A stretch of DNA of 16,992 nucleotides from Deltaproteobacteria bacterium. GTDB lineage: Bacteria > JAMCPX01. How positions within the stretch are numbered: the stretch's first letter is position 1; each line of letters opens with the position of its first letter. The position numbers were made by a program, and so were the translations under genes. Shown piece by piece: positions 1 to 8,300 of this stretch. Where the stretch lies: NCBI GenBank assembly GCA_023489065.1, contig JAMDCL010000152.1, positions 1-16,992 on the forward strand, given 5' to 3'. The notes below the pieces were generated by a model. The model was not told the origin of the DNA. It saw nothing but the letters and a program-made list of their open reading frames with translations, and searched no databases.

Positions 1-397
1 CGCCTTTTTTGGATAAAAGGAGTCCTCCCTCTATAGCAACGAAAAGGTACAGAAACGTATAGATGCTGTCGATGCCCCCGGTCGCTATAACCAGGGCAGA
101 AACGAAGACAGCGTCCCATGCTGTTGCTATGTATGCTATGCCTGCGAGGTTCTTTTGTTTTCTTAAGAAGACCAGTTCGGCAATACTGACGATGTACAGG
201 ACAACGACAAGGATAATGAGCGGGGAGAGCCATGGGGCGCTGTGGAAGATGATTTTATGCTGATAGGTTAACGCCGCTCCGCCAACAAGGATTGTAACAA
301 TGATAATCCGTAACCACGTAGCCCAGGAGAGCCTGTTTAAAAGCTCCTGCTGTTCTATTGAGAATTCATCGGGCTGCTTTGCTACGGCATTGCTCAT
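1..397 (-). CDS. pilS: PilS-type sensor histidine kinase, N-terminal membrane part (partial)
   Basis: Only the first 132 codons lie in the window; the gene continues past base 1. The reading frame starts at the ATG at 397-395, whose A is the last base of the pilC TAA stop (TAATG overlap), so translation is probably coupled to pilC. The visible protein has a hydrophilic N-terminus of about 25 residues and then about four membrane helices (near residues 28-46, 56-78, 85-101 and 108-128), ending in FLYLFVAIEGGLLLSKKG. Multi-helix N-termini like this are typical of PilS, which with the response regulator PilR controls pilin transcription. The call rests on this topology and on position: pilB-pilT-pilC-pilS is the known deltaproteobacterial order. 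The kinase domain is not visible, so another membrane histidine kinase cannot be excluded. Confidence 0.72.
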   Translation of the reverse strand, partial: MSNAVAKQPDEFSIEQQELLNRLSWATWLRIIIVTILVGGAALTYQHKIIFHSAPWLSPLIILVVVLYIVSIAELVFLRKQKNLAGIAYIATAWDAVFVSALVIATGGIDSIYTFLYLFVAIEGGLLLSKKG

Positions 398-1608
398 TAA
401 TGAACGGTACTTGCGATCTTGAAGATCGGCAGATACATTGCGACAACCAGTCCACCAATAATAACACCGAGGAACACGATCAAAAGAGGCTCTATCAGGG
501 ATGTCATCGCAGCCACGGCAGAGTCCACCTCTTCGTCATAGAAGTCCGCTATCTTCGACAGCATCGCATCCATATTACCGGTGGCCTCTCCAACGGATAT
601 CATCTGGACCACCATACCCGGGAAAACCTTGGTCTGGCCGAGGGGCTCGGCAATGGTTTTACCGGCAGCGATACTCTCCCGTGCTTTCATGATCGCGTTT
701 TCTACGACCTGATTACCGGAGGTACGGGCAACAATCTCCAGTCCGTCCATGATAGGAACACCGCTTGATATCATCGTCGACAATGTTCTTGTAAACCGTG
801 CGACCGCATTCTTACGTATGATATCGCCGAAAACGGGCATTTTTAATAAAAGTCCGTCTATGACCAGCTTGCCATTCCCCGTACGATAATAGGCGCGGAC
901 GGCGAAGTAAACGGCTATCATGCCGATGATGATGTAGAATATATAGTGCTTCAGAAAATTGCTCAGATCCATAACGAATTGGGTTGGAGCCGGCAGCGCC
1001 GCGCCGACATCCGAGAACATCTTTGCAAAGACAGGGATGACGAAGAGGAGAAGAATAGCAACAGCACCTGCTGCAACGGACATAACAACAATAGGGTATA
1101 TCATTGCTCCCTTTACCCTGCCTTTTAATTTTTCCGCCTTTTCAATGTACGTCGCAAGCCGTGCAAGAATTGCATCGAGCATACCGCCGACCTCACCAGC
1201 TGCCACAAGGTTGGAATACAGGGAATCGAAGGTATCCGGATGCTTTTTGAGTGCAGCTGCAAACGTCGAACCGCCTTCGATGGACGACTTTATATCTTTA
1301 ATGGTTTTCTGGAATGTCTTGTTTTCCTGCTGGGATCCCAGGATGTCGAGGCACTGGACAAGGGGAAGACCCGCATCGATCATCGTTGCGAACTGTCTCG
1401 TAAAAATCGACAGCTCTTTTCCTCCAACCTTCTCTTTGAATATATTGAGCTTCCCGAAATCAAAGGCGGCTTTTTTTTCTTTTACATTGATGGGCCTGAT
1501 ATCCTGCTGCCTGAGCAATGCGATGACTGCTGATTCACTCTGCGCATCTATATTGCCCTTCACAACCTCGCCTGTTTTCTTCATACCTTCCCATGTAAAA
1601 ACAGCCAT
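397..1608 (-). CDS. pilC: Type IV pilus inner-membrane platform protein PilC
   Basis: This 403-residue protein has the usual PilC length. PilC is the polytopic inner-membrane platform on which the PilB and PilT motors act to add or remove pilin subunits. The sequence shows the soluble N-terminal segment (FTWEGMKKTGEVVKG, residues 4-18) and two T2SSF domains. Each domain carries a related helix motif (LPLVQCLDILG in the first, VPIMDGLEIVA in the second). Membrane helices follow near residues 165-190, 215-240 and 370-395. The ATG at 1608 is preceded by CCGGAGGT, a strong ribosome site, and lies 13 bases after the pilT stop. The end overlaps the pilS start by one base. Nothing looks truncated. 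Confidence 0.95.
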   Translation of the reverse strand: MAVFTWEGMKKTGEVVKGNIDAQSESAVIALLRQQDIRPINVKEKKAAFDFGKLNIFKEKVGGKELSIFTRQFATMIDAGLPLVQCLDILGSQQENKTFQKTIKDIKSSIEGGSTFAAALKKHPDTFDSLYSNLVAAGEVGGMLDAILARLATYIEKAEKLKGRVKGAMIYPIVVMSVAAGAVAILLLFVIPVFAKMFSDVGAALPAPTQFVMDLSNFLKHYIFYIIIGMIAVYFAVRAYYRTGNGKLVIDGLLLKMPVFGDIIRKNAVARFTRTLSTMISSGVPIMDGLEIVARTSGNQVVENAIMKARESIAAGKTIAEPLGQTKVFPGMVVQMISVGEATGNMDAMLSKIADFYDEEVDSAVAAMTSLIEPLLIVFLGVIIGGLVVAMYLPIFKIASTVH

Positions 1609-1621
1609 TGTTTACCTCCGG

Positions 1622-2749
1622 TTAAAAACTTTTCTGAACGTTCTGCATCCTCGCCTGTGCCTGGACCGACGGCGGCAATGTTGTTCCCGCCTGCAGCATC
1701 TGTTTAAGCTCTTCAAGGTCTGTTGAATACATGGTTGCGTCGTCAACGGTGATAAGTTTCCTCTGATACAGGCTGAACAATGCCTGGTTCATGGTCTGCA
1801 TGCCGAATTTCGCCTGTCCTACCTGCATGTGTGAATATATTTGGTGCACCTTTTCTTCCCGTATAAGGTTCCTGACTGCGGGTGTCGGTATCAACACCTC
1901 TGCTGCAAGGGCCCTTCCCGGCTGATTGTACTTCGGTATCAGCGACTGGGACAGAACACCTTCGAGCACAAACGAGAGCTGTGCCCTTACCTGCGGCTGC
2001 TGGTGAGGCGGAAAAGCATCGATAACCCTGTTTATCGTCTGGACCGCCGAATTCGTATGCAGGGTCGCAAGCACAAGGTGTCCTGTCTCGGCTGTATTTA
2101 AGGCGGCCTCGATGGTCTCGAGATCCCTCATTTCACCGATGAGCACCACATCCGGGTCCTGACGCAAAATGTATTTCAACGCAGTTGAAAAATTCTTGGT
2201 ATCTGCCCCGACTTCCCGCTGGTTTACCACGCAATTTTTATGCGGATGCAAATACTCGATGGGATCCTCTATGGTAATGATATGTTCGTGTCTGTCCTCG
2301 TTTATTTTCGCTATGATGGAAGCGAGTGTCGTGGTTTTTCCGCTGCCCGTGGGTCCTGTAACCAGGATTAAACCCCTTGCCTTCTTCGTAAGTTCTGAAA
2401 CGACAGGCGGCAGGCCAAGCTCTTCAAAACTCAAAATCTTGAAGGGAATAGTACGGAATGCCCCTGCGACTGCGCCTCTCTGCATAAACATGTTCGCCCT
2501 GAACCTGCTCAAGCCCTTTACCCCGAAAGAAAGATCCAATTCGTTGTCCTGCTCAAATTTCTGCTTCTGGGCATCCGTCAGTATGCTGTAGCAGAGCTGT
2601 TTTGTTTCGGTTGCGGTCAGAGGCGGCACTTTCAACGGCGTCAATTCGCCGTCAATTCTCAACTGCGGGGGACTGCCGGTCGTGACGTGCAGATCGCTTG
2701 CCCCTTTCTCTATCATTACTTTCAACAACTGGTGCAGATTAAAACTCAT
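1622..2749 (-). CDS. pilT: Type IV pilus retraction ATPase PilT
   Basis: PilT is the hexameric ATPase that powers pilin disassembly and pilus retraction. Seen here: the N-terminal PAS-like region (GASDLHVTTG), Walker A GPTGSGKT (residues 132-139), the Asp box (TIEDPIEY), Walker B with VVLIGEMRD, the His box around LATLHTN, and a C-terminal AVRNLIRE segment matching the PilT-specific AIRNLIRE motif needed for retraction. That last motif, and the absence of a PilB-type N-terminal domain, separate it from PilB. I place the start at the ATG at 2749 (375 residues) because GGAGG sits 5 bases upstream. The frame is open to a GTG at 2755, but using it would bury the ribosome site. It lies 13 bases after the pilB stop, and the same spacing and CCGGAGGT box recur before pilC. 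Confidence 0.95.
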   Translation of the reverse strand: MSFNLHQLLKVMIEKGASDLHVTTGSPPQLRIDGELTPLKVPPLTATETKQLCYSILTDAQKQKFEQDNELDLSFGVKGLSRFRANMFMQRGAVAGAFRTIPFKILSFEELGLPPVVSELTKKARGLILVTGPTGSGKTTTLASIIAKINEDRHEHIITIEDPIEYLHPHKNCVVNQREVGADTKNFSTALKYILRQDPDVVLIGEMRDLETIEAALNTAETGHLVLATLHTNSAVQTINRVIDAFPPHQQPQVRAQLSFVLEGVLSQSLIPKYNQPGRALAAEVLIPTPAVRNLIREEKVHQIYSHMQVGQAKFGMQTMNQALFSLYQRKLITVDDATMYSTDLEELKQMLQAGTTLPPSVQAQARMQNVQKSF

Positions 2750-2762
2750 TTCCACCTCCGGT

Positions 2763-4454
2763 TTAATCTTTTGCCGTAACCCTTACGACTTCATCTATCG
2801 TCGTCAGACCCTTTTTAAGCAAGTCTATCGCGCTCTGCCGCATCGTCATCATCCCGAGCCGTATGGCTTCCTTCTTTATTTCATTAGCAGATGCACCTGC
2901 CAATATCAACTCCCGTATTTCTTCTGCGATAGTGAGGATTTCGTAGACCGCTATCCTGCCTTTGTATCCGGTATTACTGCAGGCATTGCAGCCTTTCCCT
3001 TTGTAGGTCTTGGTGGTTTTGGCCTCTGCCTCGGGCATGCCGATATCGATGAGAAACTTTTTCTCGATTTCGATCTCTTCCTTGCATTTTTCGCATATTT
3101 TTCTCATCAACCTCTGTGCAAGTATCGCATGAACAGACGAAGCGACAAGGAACGGTTCAATACCCATGTTCAGCAGCCGGTTGATTGTACTCGGGGCATC
3201 GTTCGTGTGAATGGTCGACAGGACAAGGTGGCCGGTCAGCGCTGCTTTCACTGCTATTTCCGCGGTTTCATAATCCCGGATCTCTCCGACCATGATGATA
3301 TTGGGGTCCTGCCTGAGAAACGACCGCAACGATGCCGCAAAATTCAACCCGATTTCTTCGTGCATCTGTACCTGATTAACACCCGGTATATTGTACTCGA
3401 CCGGGTCCTCGGCGGTGGACACATTTTTGGAAACCTGGTTCAGTTCTGAAAGCGCGGAATAAAGCGTCGTGGTCTTCCCGCTGCCGGTCGGTCCTGTCAC
3501 GAGGACCATACCGTACGGTTTGTGTACGGCATCTTTAAAATCCTTGAGCTGCTTTTCGTTGAACCCCAGCTTCGTCATATCGAGCTGAAGGTTCGATTTG
3601 TCCAGCAACCGGAGAACAATCTTCTCCCCGAACAGTGTCGGCAGGACCGACACACGGAAATCTATGTCCTTCCCGTCCGCATACCGTATCTTGATCCTTC
3701 CGTCCTGCGGCCTTCTCCTCTCGGCTATGTCCAGTTTTGACATAATCTTTAATCTGGATGCTATGGCGTTTTTCAGAGAAATGGGCGGCTTCATTATTTC
3801 GTACAACATTCCGTCTATTCTGAACCGGATCCTGAAAGCTTTCTCATAAGGCTCTACGTGTATGTCGCTTGCTCCCTTTTTAATCGCATCATTCAGGACC
3901 GAGTTTACCAGCTTGATGACCGGGGCCTCTTCACTTGCCTTCTCGAGAGTTTTTACGTCGATATTGTCATCATCACCGATGACCTCATATTCCTCTGCGG
4001 CCTCGTCCATAATCTCCTGATAATCCGTCGACACTTCAAAATATTTCTCTATGGATTTCTTTATGGCGGTTTCTGTTGCCGCAACGAATTCGACATTGTA
4101 TCCGGTCAGGAATTTAATCTCGTCGATAACGGACAGGTTGGTCGGATCGGACGTCGCAACGATGAGCGTTGAACCGGTCTGGTTGACGGGGACAATAAGA
4201 TGTTTTCTCGCTATGTTCTCGGGGATCTTCCTTACGACTTCTTTATCTATTTCGAATTCATCGAGATTGATAGCCGGAACATTGTACTGTTTACTCAGGA
4301 AAGACAGCAGTTCCTCGTCCGTGACAAACCCCAGCTTCGTAAGGCTCGACCCGAGTCTTCCGCCTCCGGCCTTTTGTTCTTCTATAGCTTTTTTAAGCTG
4401 TTCGGGCGTTATTAAGTTTTCCTTAACGAGCAGCTCTCCCAATCTCGACGTCAT
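2763..4454 (-). CDS. pilB: Type IV pilus extension ATPase PilB
   Basis: This 563-residue cytoplasmic hexameric ATPase drives pilus assembly. The N-terminus is an MshEN (T2SSE_N) domain: two RLG-starting 24-residue motifs (residues 4-27 and 33-56) separated by five residues (KAGGG). This is the spacing described for c-di-GMP-binding MshEN domains. The ATPase core has Walker A GPTGSGKT (321-328), the Asp box (STAEDPVEY), Walker B with IIMVGEIRD, and a His box around STIHTND. Four cysteines (C454, C457, C489, C492) form the zinc-binding tetracysteine motif of assembly ATPases, absent from PilT. I chose the ATG at 4454: AGGGGGAT lies just upstream, the length matches the family, and the promoter at 4488-4516 lies inside the longer open frame to 4526, which rules that start out. 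Confidence 0.95.
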   Translation of the reverse strand: MTSRLGELLVKENLITPEQLKKAIEEQKAGGGRLGSSLTKLGFVTDEELLSFLSKQYNVPAINLDEFEIDKEVVRKIPENIARKHLIVPVNQTGSTLIVATSDPTNLSVIDEIKFLTGYNVEFVAATETAIKKSIEKYFEVSTDYQEIMDEAAEEYEVIGDDDNIDVKTLEKASEEAPVIKLVNSVLNDAIKKGASDIHVEPYEKAFRIRFRIDGMLYEIMKPPISLKNAIASRLKIMSKLDIAERRRPQDGRIKIRYADGKDIDFRVSVLPTLFGEKIVLRLLDKSNLQLDMTKLGFNEKQLKDFKDAVHKPYGMVLVTGPTGSGKTTTLYSALSELNQVSKNVSTAEDPVEYNIPGVNQVQMHEEIGLNFAASLRSFLRQDPNIIMVGEIRDYETAEIAVKAALTGHLVLSTIHTNDAPSTINRLLNMGIEPFLVASSVHAILAQRLMRKICEKCKEEIEIEKKFLIDIGMPEAEAKTTKTYKGKGCNACSNTGYKGRIAVYEILTIAEEIRELILAGASANEIKKEAIRLGMMTMRQSAIDLLKKGLTTIDEVVRVTAKD

Positions 4455-4487
4455 GGCATTATCCCCCTTGAACTCTGTTTTGTTATG

Positions 4488-4516
4488 AGTATACGGAAAA
4501 CTTGCCAAAGTGTCAA
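4488..4516 (-). promoter_or_regulatory. Sigma-70 promoter of the pilBTCS operon
   Basis: On the minus strand, TTGACA (4516-4511) is followed by 17 bases and TATACT (4493-4488), close to perfect for a housekeeping promoter. The predicted start near 4481 gives a 27-base leader containing the pilB ribosome site. No sigma-54 -24/-12 element was seen here, so the motor genes look constitutively transcribed, unlike typical sigma-54-driven pilA genes. Confidence 0.75.
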
Positions 4517-4584
4517 GGACGGACATCCAAGGTAAACATACGCCTTTCCGCAGGTATTACTCCTGTCAGGAATAGAAAGCCCTG

Positions 4585-4613
4585 TTGAGAATTAATTTAT
4601 TTATGCTTATTAT
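4585..4613 (+). promoter_or_regulatory. Sigma-70 promoter of the MBL hydrolase, leaderless geometry
   Basis: TTGAGA (4585-4590), a 17-base spacer and TATTAT (4608-4613) form a good sigma-70 promoter divergent from that of pilB. The predicted start at about 4620 is two bases before the ATG at 4622, so the mRNA should be essentially leaderless. No Shine-Dalgarno sequence precedes the ATG. Confidence 0.65.
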
Positions 4614-4621
4614 AGAAAGTA

Positions 4622-5491
4622 ATGGAAGATTCCGCTAAAATAGAAAATATTACCATATTCTGGGGAAGGCACAAAGGGCCCCTGATCTATTCCAACACAT
4701 TTGTCGTAGAAACCGGGCATTCTCCGGTCATCATTGATCCCGGAGGTGAGTCCGAAGAGCTGAAAAAATTGAGCAGCGAAAAGGCCTTCATCGTCAACAC
4801 GCACTTTCACGGGGATCACCGGAGGATGAATTATCTGTTCACCAAGAGTGATTTTTTCGCGCCGGAACTCGATGCTCCGATGATCGAAAGTCATGAGCAG
4901 TTTATCAATGCCGTCGGCATAACGGACAAGGTGCTGCGCGAGCAGTGGCTCCATGTCGTAAAAACCATCTACAACATTACCGAACATAAAATAGCGGGCA
5001 CGTTCAGGGACAGTGAACACGTTATAGATAAATCGTACGGGATAAAGGCCATTGCGCTGCCCGGTCATACCCGCGGACACAGCGGATTGTATTTCGAAAG
5101 TGCTTCGCTTACCCTGATCACGGACATAGACCTTACGGATTTCGGACCATGGTACGGCAACGAGGTTTCGGACATCGATGACTTCCTTGCATCCATAGAT
5201 AAAGTACGGCAGCTGCACTCGAAGTACTTTATAACTTCACACTCCAACAAGATATACACGCGGGATGAACTGCTGCCACTGCTTGATAGATTTGCCGCAC
5301 ACGTTAAAAAAAGGGACAGGGCGCTGACGGAGCTTTTGGAAACCAGGGGCACGCTGTCCATGGACGAGCTTGCAACGTTCGGCATTGTTTATCCTAAAAA
5401 TTCGCTGGCGAACAATCCTGCTCTATTGTTTTTCGAAAAAAAGATGCTTGAAAAACACCTCAAGAAGCTGGGTATAAGAACAGGGGTTTGA
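4622..5491 (+). CDS. Metallo-beta-lactamase-fold hydrolase
   Basis: This 289-residue cytosolic protein has the MBL-fold metal ligands in order: H61-F-H63-G-D65-H66, H149 in LPGHTRGH, D168 in LITDIDLTD, and H207 in ITSHSNK, which would hold a binuclear zinc or iron centre. The part after residue 215 is a mostly helical C-terminal extension of the kind that follows the MBL core in LACTB2-like proteins. The substrate cannot be read from sequence: thioester, phosphodiester and lactone hydrolysis are all possible in this superfamily. There is no signal peptide. The gene is divergent from pilB and stands alone. The ATG at 4622 has no ribosome site and no later in-frame ATG before the metal motif, so the start is well fixed and probably leaderless. 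Confidence 0.85.
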   Translation: MEDSAKIENITIFWGRHKGPLIYSNTFVVETGHSPVIIDPGGESEELKKLSSEKAFIVNTHFHGDHRRMNYLFTKSDFFAPELDAPMIESHEQFINAVGITDKVLREQWLHVVKTIYNITEHKIAGTFRDSEHVIDKSYGIKAIALPGHTRGHSGLYFESASLTLITDIDLTDFGPWYGNEVSDIDDFLASIDKVRQLHSKYFITSHSNKIYTRDELLPLLDRFAAHVKKRDRALTELLETRGTLSMDELATFGIVYPKNSLANNPALLFFEKKMLEKHLKKLGIRTGV

Positions 5492-5656
5492 TTCTCCAGC
5501 CCCCCTATAAACCCCGCTATTTTCCCATGATACATTCAGTTTGTGAAATATTGATTACCAAAGGACATACTCTTTCTCACAGACAGACCACTTTGAAACA
5601 ACGTGACCAATGCACCCGCAGTATGATAAAGAGTATAGACAGAAAGGAGCAAAGAT

Positions 5657-5827
5657 ATGAAAAATAACGGTATGTTAGGCGGTGTTTATGGTATGGCTTT
5701 TATCGGGGCATTGGTATATTACCTCCAGCACGCAACCACGCTCTGGTCAGGGATACTCGGTATTTTCAAAGCGTTGTTCTGGCCCGCTGTACTGATGTAC
5801 AAGCTCCTCGGGTTTTTGAAAATGTAG
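5657..5827 (+). CDS. Small hydrophobic membrane protein (56 aa), function unknown
   Basis: A short frame opens at ATG 5657 after a clear ribosome site (AAGGAG, 8 bases upstream) and ends at TAG 5825-5827. The 56-residue product reads as a glycine-rich N-terminus with GGVYGMAFIGALVYYLQHA, a short turn (TTLWSG), then a second hydrophobic stretch (ILGIFKALFWPAVLMYKLL). That suggests two membrane helices, or one plus an amphipathic segment. From memory, similar 50-60-residue proteins with a YYLQHAT...WPA pattern occur as unnamed hypothetical proteins in many bacteria, but I could not verify this. No clear promoter was found. The region before it (5492-5656) and after it (5828-5965) holds no other gene; 5867-5883 is an imperfect palindrome (GCGCGTTT a AAACACGC). 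Confidence 0.7.
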   Translation: MKNNGMLGGVYGMAFIGALVYYLQHATTLWSGILGIFKALFWPAVLMYKLLGFLKM

Positions 5828-5902
5828 AGGCACAACCCCGCAAGGATGCTTTGATTGAATGCGTTCGCGCGTTTAAAACACGCAACCCGGTTTCTTGTTT
5901 GC

Positions 5903-5931
5903 TTAAAATCTTTCGCCGTGATAACTAGAAT
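5903..5931 (+). promoter_or_regulatory. Possible promoter of the lipase-like lipoprotein gene
   Basis: TTAAAA (5903-5908), a 17-base spacer and TAGAAT (5926-5931) match the sigma-70 consensus at 4 and 5 of 6 bases. The predicted start near 5938 would leave a 28-base leader with the GGGGGGAT ribosome site. This is plausible but weaker than the other promoters listed. Confidence 0.35.
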
Positions 5932-5965
5932 ACTTATATAAACAAACGGTACGTATGGGGGGATA

Positions 5966-7957
5966 ATGAAGACATACAAGGTTGTTTCGGCAGGAATACT
6001 CTTGCTGACGGTAGCATTGTTTTCTTATGGGTGCGGATCGAGCGGGAGCAACAATACAAAGAGCGTCACGCTTGGACAGGGATGCAATCCCATATCAACT
6101 GACGATTGCTTTTTACCGTACCCGTCTTTTTATTATTTAACACCTGATTCTTCGACTGCAACAGGCTGGCGTGTAGATTATCCGTCCGGGGTTCTGCCGG
6201 CAACAAGCAGCGGCATAGCGCTTAATCCAGCACCATTCAACACGGAAGACGGATTCAGCCCTGCAAGCCAGATCCTCGTGTACTTCGCCCAGGGTGTCAC
6301 ACCAACATCCCTGCCGTCACAGAATGATCTTGCCGCTTCCACGCTAACAACAAGCCCCATACAAATCATCAATTTTACAACGGGCACGCGGGTGCCCTTG
6401 TTCGCGGAGGTGGATGCGAATGCTCCGTCCGTTCAACAGCAGGGGATGATCATACGCCCCATGATCAGGCTGAATACGTCGACACATTATGTCGTCGTTA
6501 TTCTCAACACCGTAAAGGATATCAACGGAAACCCTCTGAAGGCACCGGTACCGTTTGTTTATCTGAGGGACGGCATCCCGACGAACAACAGCATCGTGGA
6601 AGGTATCAGGCCCCATTACGCGCAACTATTTACCTTCCTTACGTCTCAGGGCATCAACAAAAACGATATCGTGCTTGCATGGGACTTCACGACTGCATCA
6701 GACAAGTTCCTTACCGCTCATCTGTTAACAATGAGAGATACGGCACTGACGATGATAACGAACCCAACGATCGGTATCCCTTATTCGTTTTCAACAATAA
6801 CAACCTTTACCCCTGGAACGAATACATACCTGTACAAAGAACTTATCGGCGAGTTTACTGCGCCTACATTCCTTGATTCAAACGGATACCTTGTAACGGA
6901 CAGCACCACGGGACTGCCGAAGTATGTCGGTCAGGCACCCTACCCTCTGGTTGTCCACATACCCGCGTGTGTAACGGCCACGACCACATCGTTCCCCCTG
7001 CCGATCATGATCTACGGTCACGGCCTGTTCGGGAGTGCGCTTAGCGAAATGGACAGCGGTTATCAGGAAAGCCTGATAAACCAGCTTTGCATGGTACAGA
7101 TCGGCACGGACTGGATAGGATTAAGCAGTAATGACGTGGCGAATGCAGCCATTGCGATCGGTAATTTCAACAAGCTCGGGTTAATCACAGACAAAATCCA
7201 GCAGGCACAGATCAATGTTGTCGTTATGGCAAGGCTCGCGCTGAATGCACTCAGGAGCGACCCGGAATTGCAATACAACGGAAATCCCATTATCGGCAGT
7301 ACGATCTATTACTATGGCATCTCAGACGGCGGGATCCAGGGTGCAACCTTTATGAGTATCGACCCTGACATAACAAAAGGCGTACTCGGCGTAGCAGGGT
7401 CTACTTGGAGTCTTATGATCCAGAGAAACCCGGAGTACAATATGCTCGAGTCCGTTATGGCAGGCTCATACCCGAATGCGCTGGACCGCATGAAGCTGTT
7501 GTCACTTTCTCAGTACGACTGGGACTTTGCTGACCCCATTACCTTTGCGCCGCATACGATCATGGCCCCCCTGGAAAATATGCCTCAAAAACAGATCCTG
7601 ATCCAGGCAGGGATAAACGATTCCGAGGTGTCAAACCTTGCAACAAACCTGCTTGCCAGGACCATGGGACTCATAGGCCTACAAACCCTGCCGGTAGCCG
7701 TGTATGGCATAACCGAAACAACGGGGCCGCTTCCCTCGGCACTTACCTACTGGACAAACCTGTCTTACAACGGACAGGCATGCACCTATATTCCGCCTTC
7801 GACAAACCAACCGCCGTCAACGAATTCGACTCTGACGTCCTGCGTGCATGAGGCAGTAAGAAGATTACCCGAGGTCATACAGCAGCTCGGCTCGTTCCTC
7901 ACCCCGGGCGGACAGATCACGCAAACGTGCGTTGCACCGGGCTGTCCGTATCAATAA
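5966..7957 (+). CDS. Outer-membrane/periplasmic lipoprotein with lipase-like alpha/beta-hydrolase domain
   Basis: This 663-residue secreted protein begins with a signal peptide (KTYKVVSAGILLLTVALFSYGC), predicted lipidation at C23 and a Gly/Ser/Asn linker. The lipobox FSYGC is unusual because the -3 residue is Ser rather than Leu. Residues of about 40-230 resemble the N-terminal region of bacterial virulence-factor-lipase-like proteins: an 'as strings' hallmark set with IIRPMIRL, a Big-type strand region and YLRDG. The hydrolase core shows an oxyanion HG at 352-353 (IYGHGLFG), a nucleophile elbow GISDGG with Ser453, and candidates for acid D552 (GINDSEV) and base H628 (SCVHEAV). The order Ser-Asp-His is right. 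The gene stands alone with its own ribosome site (GGGGGGAT). Lipid or ester hydrolysis at the cell surface is inferred; the substrate is unknown. Confidence 0.7.
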   Translation: MKTYKVVSAGILLLTVALFSYGCGSSGSNNTKSVTLGQGCNPISTDDCFLPYPSFYYLTPDSSTATGWRVDYPSGVLPATSSGIALNPAPFNTEDGFSPASQILVYFAQGVTPTSLPSQNDLAASTLTTSPIQIINFTTGTRVPLFAEVDANAPSVQQQGMIIRPMIRLNTSTHYVVVILNTVKDINGNPLKAPVPFVYLRDGIPTNNSIVEGIRPHYAQLFTFLTSQGINKNDIVLAWDFTTASDKFLTAHLLTMRDTALTMITNPTIGIPYSFSTITTFTPGTNTYLYKELIGEFTAPTFLDSNGYLVTDSTTGLPKYVGQAPYPLVVHIPACVTATTTSFPLPIMIYGHGLFGSALSEMDSGYQESLINQLCMVQIGTDWIGLSSNDVANAAIAIGNFNKLGLITDKIQQAQINVVVMARLALNALRSDPELQYNGNPIIGSTIYYYGISDGGIQGATFMSIDPDITKGVLGVAGSTWSLMIQRNPEYNMLESVMAGSYPNALDRMKLLSLSQYDWDFADPITFAPHTIMAPLENMPQKQILIQAGINDSEVSNLATNLLARTMGLIGLQTLPVAVYGITETTGPLPSALTYWTNLSYNGQACTYIPPSTNQPPSTNSTLTSCVHEAVRRLPEVIQQLGSFLTPGGQITQTCVAPGCPYQ

Positions 7958-7988
7958 GATGGCCGGCACATAACACCGGAAAATAGGC

Positions 7989-8043
7989 AAACTTTCTTGT
8001 TGCATGTTTTTGATTTAACCAGAAAAATACAACAAGGAAGTTT
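7989..8043. repeat. Long imperfect hairpin between convergent genes
   Basis: The left arm 7989-8011 (AAACTTTCTTGTTGCATG then T5) pairs with the right arm 8023-8043 (A5 then TACAACAAGGAAGTTT) around an 11-base loop, with only a few mismatches. It lies 31 bases after the lipoprotein stop and faces the convergent thioesterase gene, so it may help stop transcription, though it lacks the GC stem and U-run of a classic terminator. Its right arm is the start of the dispersed repeat at 8022-8070. Confidence 0.65.
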
Positions 8044-8070
8044 ACTTATTCGCTCAATCCCGCGATCCAC
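8022..8070 (+). repeat. Dispersed 49-base repeat, copy 1
   Basis: This segment (starting GAAAAATACAACAAGGAAG and ending CAATCCCGCGATCCAC) matches 16794-16842 at 47 of 49 positions on the same strand, almost 9 kb away. The two differences are transitions (A/G and C/T). Both copies are intergenic and downstream of a plus-strand gene. It is one end type of the repeat family described in the findings. Confidence 0.85.
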
Positions 8071-8280
8071 AACCCCCTCATTCCCCCTTGACAGGGGGAG
8101 ACCTTACTTATCCCCTTGACAGAGAAAATCATTTCTTGGGGGGCTGAATTTTCTTCTTTTCATTTCCTCTCCTCTTAGGAGAGGATTAAGGTGAGGTCTA
8201 TGGTCGTCTTCATGAGACCTCATCCGCACCCTTCCCTGCCGGGTGGGTACCCCATCGCTCATTGCATAAACTTCCTTGTT
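8031..8280. repeat. About 250-base non-coding segment bounded by 14-base inverted repeats
   Basis: AACAAGGAAGTTTA (8031-8044) is repeated perfectly, inverted, as TAAACTTCCTTGTT (8267-8280). Between them I see no gene, only several small hairpins: TCCCCCT/AGGGGGA (8082-8099), CCTCTCCT/AGGAGAGG with a 3-base loop (8166-8184), and TGAGGTCT/AGACCTCA (8192-8222). This fills most of the 343-base gap 7958-8300. The look is that of a non-autonomous, MITE-like or REP-type composite, but no target-site duplication was recognised. The convergent gene ends probably use one of these hairpins for termination. Confidence 0.55.
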
Positions 8281-8300
8281 ATTCAAACGCATGTTCCGGA

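Noticed and set aside
959..1726. 255-residue open frame antisense to pilC and the end of pilT
   Set aside because: It is a shadow of strongly conserved pilC/pilT coding sequence, has no ribosome site and no recognisable domain.
2682..3449. 255-residue open frame antisense to pilB and the start of pilT
   Set aside because: It mirrors the conserved ATPase frame; its Cys- and Phe-rich sequence resembles no protein family.
4455..4526. Longer PilB N-terminus starting at 4526
   Set aside because: The best promoter in the window (4488-4516) lies inside this stretch, and the family length and ribosome site favour 4454.
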